The notes under the pieces are model-generated. The model ran no database searches. It saw only the letters and a list, made by a program, of their open reading frames with translations, and was not told the origin of the DNA. 64,000 nt of DNA. It comes from Pseudomonas kermanshahensis (lineage in GTDB: Bacteria; Pseudomonadota; Gammaproteobacteria; Pseudomonadales; Pseudomonadaceae). Location: positions 1 to 64,000 of the forward strand of contig NZ_JABWRY020000004.1 in the NCBI RefSeq assembly GCF_014269205.2, given 5' to 3'. The stretch's first letter is position 1. Every line of letters begins with the position of its first letter. Of this stretch, positions 33,846-41,986 are shown piece by piece. The translations under genes were made by a program, and so were the position numbers.

Positions 33846-34648
33846 AGCTGATACTGGCCGAACCCTTCAAGCGCTTGTGGGCCGGGCGTGATGCCTTCGA
33901 GGCCGTGGAAGCGCTGCAAGGCGAGGTGTACCGCGAGCTGGAAGGGCGCCGCACGCTGCGCACCGTCGTTGAGGGCGAGGGTTTTTTCGTCAAGATTCAC
34001 CGCGGCATCGGCTGGGGGGAGATCTTCAAGAACCTGTTCAGCGCCAAGCTGCCGGTGCTCGGTGCCGGCCAGGAATGGCGAGCCATCCAGCGCCTGCACG
34101 AGGTCGGCGTGCCGACCATGACCGCCGTCGCCTATGGAGAGCGCGGCAGCAACCCGGCCACTCAGCATTCGTTCATCGTGACCGAAGAACTGGCGCCGAC
34201 TATCAGCCTGGAAGACTTCAGTATCGACTGGGTCAAGCAGCCGCCCGCGCCACGCCTCAAGCGTGCGCTGATCGCCGAAGTGGCGAAGATGACCGGCGGC
34301 ATGCACCGCGCCGGGGTCAACCACCGCGACTGCTACATCTGCCACTTCCTGCTGCACACCGATCGCCCGGTGACGCCAGAAGACTTCAAACTGTCGGTCA
34401 TCGACCTGCACCGTGCCCAGACCCGGGCGACAATCAGCCGCCGCTGGCGTGACAAAGACCTGGCCGCGCTGTACTTCTCGGCGCTGGACATCGGCCTGAC
34501 CCGGCGCGACAAACTGCGCTTTTTGCGTGGCTACTTCCAGCGCCCGCTGCGCCAAGTGCTTGCCGACGAGGCCGCGCTGCTCGCCTGGCTGGAACGCAAG
34601 GCGCAGAAACTCTATGACCGCAAACAACGCTATGGGGATGCACTCTGA
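33842..34648 (+). CDS. waaP: LPS core heptose(I) kinase
   Basis: A 268-residue protein of the RfaP family, with a eukaryotic-type kinase fold. VEGEGFFVKIHRGIGWGEIF contains the ATP-anchoring Lys near residue 51. GVNHRDCYICHFLLHT near residue 160 is the HRD catalytic loop, and LSVIDLHRAQTR supplies the metal-binding Asp. It phosphorylates heptose I. This modification is essential for outer-membrane integrity and growth in P. aeruginosa, and probably also here. It is coupled to its neighbours by 4-bp and 1-bp overlaps. Confidence 0.95.
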   Translation: MKLILAEPFKRLWAGRDAFEAVEALQGEVYRELEGRRTLRTVVEGEGFFVKIHRGIGWGEIFKNLFSAKLPVLGAGQEWRAIQRLHEVGVPTMTAVAYGERGSNPATQHSFIVTEELAPTISLEDFSIDWVKQPPAPRLKRALIAEVAKMTGGMHRAGVNHRDCYICHFLLHTDRPVTPEDFKLSVIDLHRAQTRATISRRWRDKDLAALYFSALDIGLTRRDKLRFLRGYFQRPLRQVLADEAALLAWLERKAQKLYDRKQRYGDAL

Positions 34649-35382
34649 TGGCGGGTTGGACACTGGCGCCAGGCTACGAACACCTGGCGGCGGATTTCGG
34701 CAGCCTTGACGCAGTCTTCGCCCTGCAGGGTGAACGCCTGACCCGCGACCCGCTCAGCGAAGTGGTGCGCATCGAGCGCGAGGGCGTCAATTACTACGTC
34801 AAGCGTTACACTGGGGCGGGCAAGCACATGCGCCGCTACCTCGGCCGGCCGCGCATCAAGGCCGAATGGCAAAACCTCAAGCAGTTCGCCAAGTGGGGCA
34901 TTCCCACCGCCGAAGTGGTCGCCTGGGGCCTGGAGCGCAAAGGCCTGGCGTTTGGCCGCGGGGCGATGATCACCCGCGAGCTGCCGCGCACCGAAGACCT
35001 GTCGGCCTTGGCCGAACGCAAAGACCCGCGCCTGTCAGACCCCGCTTGGGTCGACCACGTCAGCCGCCAGCTGGCGCGCCATACTCGGGTCATGCACGAG
35101 CACCGTTTTGCCCACAACGACTTGAAGTGGCGCAACCTGCTGGTCGACGACCAGGGCACGTTGTTCTTCATCGACTGCCCGACCGGCGACTTCTGGCGCG
35201 GTTTCATGTGGCGGCACCGGATGATCAAAGACCTGGCGTGCCTGGACAAGGTCGCCAAATACCACCTGTCGGCGACCCAGCGCCTGCGTTTCTACCTGCA
35301 ATACCGTGGTCGCGACAGGCTCAACGCCCGCGACAAGCAGCGGATTCGCCAAGTGCTGAGCTTTTTCGAGGGAAGGGAATGA
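34648..35382 (+). CDS. LPS core kinase-family protein (WapP-like)
   Basis: A 244-residue kinase-fold protein. VNYYVKRYTGAGKHMRRYLG holds the ATP-binding Lys near residue 52. RFAHNDLKWRNLLVDDQGTL (about 153-172) is the catalytic loop with HND in place of HRD, and LFFIDCPTGDFWRG is the DFG-equivalent. It matches the kinase genes that follow waaP in P. aeruginosa (wapP and relatives) and is probably an inner-core sugar kinase, though the site it phosphorylates is not clear. It starts at the waaP stop (TGATG) and overlaps the next gene by ATGA. Confidence 0.88.
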   Translation: MAGWTLAPGYEHLAADFGSLDAVFALQGERLTRDPLSEVVRIEREGVNYYVKRYTGAGKHMRRYLGRPRIKAEWQNLKQFAKWGIPTAEVVAWGLERKGLAFGRGAMITRELPRTEDLSALAERKDPRLSDPAWVDHVSRQLARHTRVMHEHRFAHNDLKWRNLLVDDQGTLFFIDCPTGDFWRGFMWRHRMIKDLACLDKVAKYHLSATQRLRFYLQYRGRDRLNARDKQRIRQVLSFFEGRE

Positions 35383-36131
35383 CCGATTACCTGGCCAGCG
35401 CAGACCTCGCGCTGCTCAAACGCCACGGCTTGAATGATTTCGACGCGCTGTGGGCGCTGCAACTCGATGCCGTGGACGAGCCCAACACCGGCCGCGGGGG
35501 CTGGAGCAGCGTGTTCCGCCTGGAACTCGAAGGCAAGGGCTACTACCTCAAGCGCCAGAGCGACTACCTCACCCGAACCTTGCACCGGCCATTCGGCGAG
35601 CCGACCTTCGCCCGCGAATTCCGCAACATCAGCCGCTACCAGAAGCTGCACATTCCGGCCTTGCAAGCGGTGTTCTATGGCGAGCGCAAGCAGGCCGGCG
35701 AGCACCGGGCGATCCTCATGACCCGTGCCCTGGACGAGTGGGCCGACCTGGACAGCCTGCTGGCTCAGTGGCCGCAGTTGGGCGATGCCGAACGCAACGG
35801 CATCCTCGAGGCCTGCGGCCAGTTGGCGCGCACGCTGCACAGCGCTGGCCAGGTGCACGGCTGCTTCTACCCCAAGCACATCTTCCTACGGCAACGCCGC
35901 GAAGGCTGGGATGCCCAGCTGATCGACCTGGAAAAAACCCGGCCCCTGCTGTTCGGCATGCGTGACCGGCTCAAGGACCTGGAGCCCCTGTTGCGCCGTG
36001 CGCGGGCCTGGAGCGAGGCGGATGTGCGTCACCTGCTGGCAGCCTACCTGGTGCAGCCGGCGGACAGCACGCTGGTCGGCACCTGGCTGCAACGCCTGAC
36101 GCAACGCCGTCGTGAAAAAGAGGCCCGCTGA
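35379..36131 (+). CDS. InaA/RfaP-like kinase-fold protein with Cys in the catalytic loop
   Basis: A 250-residue protein in the waa kinase series. RLELEGKGYYLKRQSDYLTR has the ATP-binding Lys. The catalytic-loop equivalent reads GQVHGCFYPKHIFLRQ (about residue 160), so the Asp of HRD is replaced by Cys. AQLIDLEKTRPLLFG keeps the metal-binding Asp. This pattern is like InaA-type proteins, whose activity is not established. It may be a kinase with altered chemistry or a pseudokinase helper. The ATG at 35379 overlaps the preceding stop; the frame upstream of it is not used. Confidence 0.87.
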   Translation: MTDYLASADLALLKRHGLNDFDALWALQLDAVDEPNTGRGGWSSVFRLELEGKGYYLKRQSDYLTRTLHRPFGEPTFAREFRNISRYQKLHIPALQAVFYGERKQAGEHRAILMTRALDEWADLDSLLAQWPQLGDAERNGILEACGQLARTLHSAGQVHGCFYPKHIFLRQRREGWDAQLIDLEKTRPLLFGMRDRLKDLEPLLRRARAWSEADVRHLLAAYLVQPADSTLVGTWLQRLTQRRREKEAR

Positions 36132-37573
36132 TGCGTTTGTCTGAACTGAAAGAGGCCGGGCGCGCCCCGGCGTTGCCCCTGAACGTGAACCTGGCCGATG
36201 CCGCCGGCAGCGCCGAGCTGCAACTGCTGAGCCTGCTGCGTGTGCTACCCGGCCAGCGTTATGTGGGCGCTGGTGTCTGGCGTGGCACGCCGGTGCTGGC
36301 CAAGCTGCTGGTGGGCAGCAATGCTGCCCGGCACTTCCAGCGCGAGCTGCAAGGCGTCAAGTGGCTGGCCGAGCAGGGCCTGGCCACGCCGAAACTGCTG
36401 GCTGATGGTTTGAAGGAAGGCGAGGGCGGCTGGCTGCTGTTCGAGTTTCTGGATGGCGCCGAAAGCCTGGCCGATGCCTGGGCCGCCGTGGAGCACCTGC
36501 CCGTACTGGCAGACGAGCAACACGCGGTGTTGGGTGAGGCGCTGACTGCGGTGGCGCAGATGCACGCCAAGGGCTTGTGGCAGGAAGACCTGCACCTGGA
36601 CAACCTGCTGCGCCATGGCGGCAAGCTGTACCTGATCGACGGCGCGGGCATCAAGGCCGAGACCCCGGGCCAGCAGTTGTCGCGCCCGCGTGTGCTGGAA
36701 AACCTCGGCGTGTTCTTCGCCCAATTGCCCAAGCGCCTTGAGCCGTTCATCGAAGAGCTGCTGGTACATTACCTGTTGGCCAATGCCGAGCACCCGCTGC
36801 CACTCGAAGCGCTGCAGAAGCAGGTGGACAAGGTGCGCAGCTGGCGCCAGAAGGACTACCTGGAAAAGGCCGGCCGCGAGTGCTCGCTGTTCAGCGTCAA
36901 GCGCAGCCTTTCGGGCCTGCGGGCGATTCGCCGCGCTGAGGTGCAGGCCATGCTGCCGGTGCTGGAGCATGCCGATGAGCTGATCGACAAGGGCCACTTG
37001 TACAAGACCGGTGGCGCCGCCAGTGTGGCCCGCATCGAGGTCGATGGCCGGCAACTGGTGCTCAAACGCTACAACATCAAGAACACCGCGCACTGGTTCA
37101 AGCGCTTCTGGCGCCCGAGCCGCGCCTGGCACTCGTGGATCGAAGGCCACCGCCTGGAATTTCTCGACATCGCCACGCCACGCCCTCTGGCAGTGCTAGA
37201 GGAGCGTGTCATGGGCCTGCGCAGCCGTGCCTACTTGGTCACCGATTATGTCGATGGCCCGGACCTGACCGCGTGCTTTGCGCCCTATGTGGAAAACGGC
37301 GAGGCACCTGAAGAGCAGGTCGACGCGCTGGTGAAGGTCATGCAGCAACTGATCCGCGAGCGCATCAGCCATGGCGACTTCAAGGGCCACAACCTGTTCT
37401 GGGACAACGGCCAGTGGTCGCTGATCGACCTCGATGCCATGTGCCAGCACGCCACCCAGCTCAGCTTCGCCCCGGCCTATGCCCGTGACCGGGCGCGGCT
37501 GCTGCGCAACTGGCCGCGTGACAGTGCCTTGCATCAGCGGCTGGACCGGTTGCTGCCGCGGTTGTCCGAATAA
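36131..37573 (+). CDS. Tandem kinase-domain protein at the end of the waa operon
   Basis: A 480-residue protein with two kinase-like halves. The N half has GEGGWLLFEFLDGAESLADA and the loop WQEDLHLDNLLRHGG, with Asp near residue 153, followed by LYLIDGAGI. The C half has RQLVLKRYNIKNTAHWFKRF and ISHGDFKGHNLFWDN near residue 414, followed by WSLIDLDAM. Both halves retain catalytic-loop and metal-binding Asp residues. It is probably a cytoplasmic LPS core kinase similar to WapQ of P. aeruginosa; substrate unknown. It starts in the previous stop (TGATG). Its last 40 bp overlap the end of the convergent DUF6543 gene. Confidence 0.85.
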   Translation: MRLSELKEAGRAPALPLNVNLADAAGSAELQLLSLLRVLPGQRYVGAGVWRGTPVLAKLLVGSNAARHFQRELQGVKWLAEQGLATPKLLADGLKEGEGGWLLFEFLDGAESLADAWAAVEHLPVLADEQHAVLGEALTAVAQMHAKGLWQEDLHLDNLLRHGGKLYLIDGAGIKAETPGQQLSRPRVLENLGVFFAQLPKRLEPFIEELLVHYLLANAEHPLPLEALQKQVDKVRSWRQKDYLEKAGRECSLFSVKRSLSGLRAIRRAEVQAMLPVLEHADELIDKGHLYKTGGAASVARIEVDGRQLVLKRYNIKNTAHWFKRFWRPSRAWHSWIEGHRLEFLDIATPRPLAVLEERVMGLRSRAYLVTDYVDGPDLTACFAPYVENGEAPEEQVDALVKVMQQLIRERISHGDFKGHNLFWDNGQWSLIDLDAMCQHATQLSFAPAYARDRARLLRNWPRDSALHQRLDRLLPRLSE

Positions 37574-40548
37574 GCTGCTGGCAGCGCCAGCCAGTTGCTG
37601 CTGCGGCCGGTCTGGCGCACGCGGATGCGCCATTGCGCATCCTGCCAGCGCAGCACTGCCCACGCGGGCACGGTGCCGCGCAGCGTCTCAGGCAATACCA
37701 GGTGGTAGTGAGCGGCGAGCAGATGGCGGCGCACAGGTAACTGGTGGCTGCCCAGTTGCAGGTACAGCGTGGTGTTGTCCTGAAGCAGCTGGGCATCGTC
37801 TTCGGTCGCGGTGCCGTGTAACGGGGTGGTCAGGCGGCAGTCCTCCAACAGTTGCTGGATATTCGGCAACCCGTCGTACCAGAGCACTGGGGAGTCGACC
37901 ACCCAACTGCCGTCCAGGCAGCGCTTGATCGGCAGCTTCAGGTACGTGTTCGGCTGGTTCGGGTCGGTGGCGCGCCAGCGTGTGCCGTCGAAGGTGACAT
38001 TGAAGTAGCGTCCCAGGTTATCCCTCACGTAGTACTGCGACAGGCCGGGGCTCGCCGACTGCTGTTCGTACACGGCCTCGTCGTGCAGTGCATCGATGCG
38101 GTAGCGCAGCCTGGCTACGTCAGGAGTCGCTTCGTAATGCCGGGGCAGCGGCACCGGTGGCGGCTTGGGCAGGCCGCGCATGACCCGGCGCATCAGCCCA
38201 GAGCCTGCCATGTCGTTGATCCCCGCGGTGGCGTGGCCAAGAGCGGCGACTGCGTGATGGAGCGCGCCGTTATGGTCGGCCCGGTCGAGCGCTTCGAAAC
38301 CGTCCCAGATGGAAATGCCCATGCGCCCGAACGCCAGTGCGGTCGAGCCCGCCTGCGGCAGCACCAGGGTGAGGATATCCAGCACCAGCCTGAGCACATT
38401 GACCGAAAACTCCCCCAGCAGTTCTTGATTGCTGCGGGTCACGGCATTGGCTTGGGCCATCAGGGTGTTGACCTCGGCGCGGTAGAGGGCGTCGTACAGG
38501 TTGCCGGTGATGGTCTGCAAGCTGATGTGTGAGCCCAGGCGGCCCTGTACCAGCAGTGCCTCCAGGCTTCTTCGGTTGCCCAGCGGCAAGCGTTGCAACA
38601 CATAGTGGCGCAACTGCGCATCGCTGCGCACGGCGCGGATCAGCGCCCGAGCGTTGTTGTATTCACGCCAGGGGCGGCGGTCTGGCGCGTCGGGGCTGTA
38701 GACCACGATGCGGTAAGCGTGCTCTGGCGAGACCAGCAGCACGACACCTTGCAGGGTTTGCCCCTGGATCAGCATCTGCCGGGCGATCACCTGTTGTTCG
38801 TTGCGGTGCGGCCGATTGTGGCTGTCGGGTGAGTGAATGACGCAGTCGGCCCAACCATACCCCTGCTCGATCGTGCTCGGCTGAAAATGCCCGGCATAAC
38901 GCGCCTTGACCGCTTCGGCGTGCATGCGCGTGCGGCACAGTTGCGCGTAGGCTTGCTGGCGCCAGCGGCCATGGGGCGAATCGAGCAGTTGGGTGCGCAG
39001 GTAGGCTTGGTAGCCGCTGCCGGCATTCAGGCGCCGTACGATCTGCTTGACCCGCAGTGGCGTCAGGGCTGGCAGCGGCTGATCCGCGTCGAGGTGCACG
39101 CGGGCGGTCAGCCAGTAATCGACGTCGAACCAGGCGATATTGAGCAGTGCCAGTTCATCCAACCGGTAGCTTTGGTTGACCAGTTCGATCGTCCCGCCCG
39201 CGTGCGGGCGGCTGGCCACGGGGATGTAGGCGCTGGTGTCGAGTGGGTTGCTGATGGGGCCAACCTGGCGGGCCAGGGTCACGCTGATCGAGATCTGCTC
39301 CGGTGCGGTGTCGATACCGGGGTCTTGCTGCAGAAACTCGCGCAGCCGCTGGCGCACCCAGGCCAGCAGGGTGTGGCGTTGGTTGAACTGCTCCAACGTG
39401 AGGATGCCTGGCGCGGCTGCGGCGTTGATGGCCGCCACCTGCTCTTGCATGGCTTGCATGATGTGGGCAACGCCTTGCTGCGAGGTCGAGCGCAACCAGT
39501 CGGGCATGTGCTTTTCCAGCAACAGGCCATAGCGGGTGGCTACTGGACCTTGGCTGCCGAGCTCGCGGTGCAGGTCCAGTGCGTTGCTCAGTTGGGCGTC
39601 GAGGTGTTCGATACTGCGTTGCAGGCCCTGCGCCCAGGCGGCCTGCCAGGCGGCGGTCAGGCGTTTGCCATGGGCCTCGCGAATGGCCAGGGCCTGCGCC
39701 TCGGCGAGGTCCTCGCTGAACCAGTCGTAGCGCAGGCGTTCGGCCCGGTGGGCATGTTGGCGGTCTGCGCTCACCACCAGCAGCCGGGTCAGCGGTTCGC
39801 TCTGCACCGGGTCTTCGAGGCGTTCGCATAATTCCACGTGCAAGGCGGCTAGGCTGTCGAACGCTTCGATGCCATGCACGATGCTGCACAAAAGCGCCCG
39901 CCCGACCGGTTCCTGTGCGTCGAGCAAGCGGCCCTCCGGGCCGTTCTCGGTGAGGATCAGCACGCCTGGCAAGTGGCTGCGCCAGCTGGGCGCCGAGCCC
40001 GACAGCAACGGGCGGTACAGCTGCGGGCGGCTGGCGGCGGGCAGGTGCCGACGTTGCCAGGGGTGTGGGTATTCAAGGCAGGTGGTCAACAGCCGGGCAT
40101 GCTCCACAGACAAGGTCTGGTCGTGGCTGCGCAAGCGCATCTCGGTGAACAGTTGATCGCGGCGCAGGGTGGCCAGGCGTGCTTGCCGGCTCAACCCTTT
40201 TTCGTCACGCGCCAGCCAATAGCTGGCCAGGTGCGCATGCAGGCCTTGGCGAAGCGTCGCGCAGAAGCGTTCGATGTGGGCGTTGAAGTCGCTTGGCAGG
40301 TTGAGCGGGCGGTCGTCGTGTCGGGCTTGCGTATCGGCCGGTGGCTTGAAGGCGCCGCCGTCGAACAGGTGGAAGCCGACCAGGTCCAGCAGGCGGAAGC
40401 GCCCGAAGTACAAGGTCCGGGCGGTGATCGCTGGGTTGGGGAACAGGGTGCTCAGGGCTTGGTCGAGGCTGTGTTCCACACCCGGCAAGGGGGGCAGTAG
40501 TGCGTCGAGTTGGCTGTCCAGCGACTGGAGGCGCAGCAGCGGTGTCAT
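37534..40548 (-). CDS. DUF6543-type (dermonecrotic toxin-like) large protein
   Basis: A 1004-residue protein with no signal peptide. From memory it resembles the large DUF6543 proteins of plant- and soil-associated pseudomonads. The N-terminal part is helical with DQLFTEMRLRSHDQTLS near 135. A mid-region follows with ISISVTLARQVGPISNP and LTPLRVKQIVRRLNAGSGYQ. One hydrophobic stretch lies near residues 720-745 (LRLVLDILTLVLPQAGSTAL), and the C-terminal region is rich in beta-strands (SQYYVRDNLGRYFNVTFDGT). The hydrophobic stretch suggests a membrane-inserting effector. A ribosome site AGGAG precedes the ATG. It lies 69 bp after the small membrane gene of the iron-uptake set, and its 3' end overlaps the waa operon. 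No immunity gene is recognisable. Confidence 0.78.
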   Translation of the reverse strand: MTPLLRLQSLDSQLDALLPPLPGVEHSLDQALSTLFPNPAITARTLYFGRFRLLDLVGFHLFDGGAFKPPADTQARHDDRPLNLPSDFNAHIERFCATLRQGLHAHLASYWLARDEKGLSRQARLATLRRDQLFTEMRLRSHDQTLSVEHARLLTTCLEYPHPWQRRHLPAASRPQLYRPLLSGSAPSWRSHLPGVLILTENGPEGRLLDAQEPVGRALLCSIVHGIEAFDSLAALHVELCERLEDPVQSEPLTRLLVVSADRQHAHRAERLRYDWFSEDLAEAQALAIREAHGKRLTAAWQAAWAQGLQRSIEHLDAQLSNALDLHRELGSQGPVATRYGLLLEKHMPDWLRSTSQQGVAHIMQAMQEQVAAINAAAAPGILTLEQFNQRHTLLAWVRQRLREFLQQDPGIDTAPEQISISVTLARQVGPISNPLDTSAYIPVASRPHAGGTIELVNQSYRLDELALLNIAWFDVDYWLTARVHLDADQPLPALTPLRVKQIVRRLNAGSGYQAYLRTQLLDSPHGRWRQQAYAQLCRTRMHAEAVKARYAGHFQPSTIEQGYGWADCVIHSPDSHNRPHRNEQQVIARQMLIQGQTLQGVVLLVSPEHAYRIVVYSPDAPDRRPWREYNNARALIRAVRSDAQLRHYVLQRLPLGNRRSLEALLVQGRLGSHISLQTITGNLYDALYRAEVNTLMAQANAVTRSNQELLGEFSVNVLRLVLDILTLVLPQAGSTALAFGRMGISIWDGFEALDRADHNGALHHAVAALGHATAGINDMAGSGLMRRVMRGLPKPPPVPLPRHYEATPDVARLRYRIDALHDEAVYEQQSASPGLSQYYVRDNLGRYFNVTFDGTRWRATDPNQPNTYLKLPIKRCLDGSWVVDSPVLWYDGLPNIQQLLEDCRLTTPLHGTATEDDAQLLQDNTTLYLQLGSHQLPVRRHLLAAHYHLVLPETLRGTVPAWAVLRWQDAQWRIRVRQTGRSSNWLALPAAYSDNRGSNRSSR

Positions 40549-40617
40549 GGCCTATCTCCTGGTGAAAGGGGACCATGCTGCACCGCGTTGGCCGGGCGGC
40601 TGCGTTAACCCATTACC

Positions 40618-40794
40618 TCAACGCCGCCAGAAGCCGCGCAGGGCCAAGTACGCTGGCAGGCCCAGGCCGACCCAGGACAAGCCGTCCCACGCGCCGTCGC
40701 CCAGCAGTGCAGCGAACAGGCCTAGGGCACCGAGCAGGGCGATAAGTGCCGGCCAGGCGAAAATCTTAGTGGTCGATCGCGACGCGTGGCTCAT
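40618..40794 (-). CDS. Small two-helix membrane protein (58 aa)
   Basis: The frame from the ATG at 40794 reads MSHASRSTTKIFAWPALIAL, with one hydrophobic helix (about 12-31) and a second weaker one (about 38-52), ending GFWRR. Its ATG overlaps the stop of the PepSY gene (ATGA, 40791-40794), a strong sign of translational coupling and a real gene. Similar short membrane proteins follow PepSY reductase-like genes in pseudomonads. It may help assemble or stabilise that membrane protein. No catalytic residue is visible. Confidence 0.8.
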   Translation of the reverse strand: MSHASRSTTKIFAWPALIALLGALGLFAALLGDGAWDGLSWVGLGLPAYLALRGFWRR

Positions 40795-41903
40795 GCCTTG
40801 GCCTCCCGTGGTTTACGCTGCTTGCCCCACCACAGGTACAGGCCGCTGCCGAGCACGATGAGGGTCAGCACGTCGAGCACCGCCCAGAGGATCTGCATGG
40901 GGCGCCCGCCGTAGTCACCGAAGTGCAGCGGCTGCGACAGGCCCATGGCGTCCATGTACCAGGGCCGTTCGCCGACGGCGGTTACTTGCAGGGTCTGCGC
41001 ATCGATCAGCACCGGGGTGAGCAGGTGCGAGGTCAGGTGCGTAGCGCCTTTCATGAACACGGCGTAGTGGTGCTCGCTGGAAAAGCGCGTGCCGGGGAAG
41101 GCGATGAAATCCGGGCGCATGCCGGGCGCCGCGTGCTCAGCGATGGCCAACAGGCGACTGGCCGGGGCGCGTTCGGTGAGCGGCGGGGCATCACGGTAGG
41201 GGGCGACCATGGCGGCCAGGCTGTCGTTGCGCCAGGCGGCGATGACCAGGTCGGAGAGTGCGCTGATCACACCGGTGACGCCAACCGTCAGCGCCCAGGC
41301 CAGGGTCACCACGCCGATCAGGTTGTGCAGGTCGAGCCAACGCAAGCGGCGGGACTTGTCGTGGCGCACCGTGGCGAAATCCAGGCGGCGCATGAACGGC
41401 GCGTAGAGCACGGTGCCAGAAACGATCGCCACGACGAACAGCACGCCCATGAACGCCAGCAGCAACTTGCCAGGCAGGCCGGCGAACAGGTCCACGTGCA
41501 GGCGCAGCATGACCATCATGAACCCGCCGTTCGCAGCCGGCATGGCGACGGCTTCGCCGGTGCGGGCATCGAGCATGAAGGTGTGCGACGCATTGGGTTC
41601 GGTGCCGGCGGTCGCGGCTGTGATTGCCACCACGCCGTTGCGCTCGTCCTCGTCGTAGCCGAAGTACTGCATCACCTCCCCTGGGCGGTGTTGCTCGGCC
41701 TTGAGCACCAACTGTTGCAGGTCGAGGTGCGGGGTGCCGGCGGGCATTTCGCGCAGTTGCGGTGCATCGCCGAGCAGGTGTTCCAGCTCGTGGTGGAAAA
41801 TCAGCGGCAGGCCGGTGAGGGCCAGCACCATCAGGAACAGGGTGCAGACCAGGCTGCTCCAGGTGTGGATGAAGGACCAGCGGCGGATGGTTGAGCTTTT
41901 CAT
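40791..41903 (-). CDS. PepSY-associated TM protein, putative ferrisiderophore reductase
   Basis: A 370-residue protein from the ATG at 41903, with GAGAAA about 9 bp upstream; an in-frame TTG 11 codons earlier is less likely. There are about four TM segments: SSLVCTLFLMVLALTGLPLI near residue 16, LLLAFMGVLFVVAIVSGTVL near 145, one near 195, and a C-terminal one (LWAVLDVLTLIVLGSGLYLW). Periplasmic PepSY-like domains lie between them. His residues in the helices (HTW, FHHELEHLL, LHNLIG) could bind heme, as in the FoxB/PiuB-type reductases that release iron from siderophores. It follows the TonB receptor gene by 83 bp. Confidence 0.86.
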   Translation of the reverse strand: MKSSTIRRWSFIHTWSSLVCTLFLMVLALTGLPLIFHHELEHLLGDAPQLREMPAGTPHLDLQQLVLKAEQHRPGEVMQYFGYDEDERNGVVAITAATAGTEPNASHTFMLDARTGEAVAMPAANGGFMMVMLRLHVDLFAGLPGKLLLAFMGVLFVVAIVSGTVLYAPFMRRLDFATVRHDKSRRLRWLDLHNLIGVVTLAWALTVGVTGVISALSDLVIAAWRNDSLAAMVAPYRDAPPLTERAPASRLLAIAEHAAPGMRPDFIAFPGTRFSSEHHYAVFMKGATHLTSHLLTPVLIDAQTLQVTAVGERPWYMDAMGLSQPLHFGDYGGRPMQILWAVLDVLTLIVLGSGLYLWWGKQRKPREAKA

Positions 41904-41986
41904 TTCATTTTGTTTCTCGACGTCCAGAAAGACCAAAGCCGCCCCCTGAAGGACGGCTTGGCCGGCGCGCGTGGGTTGTCAGGTCA

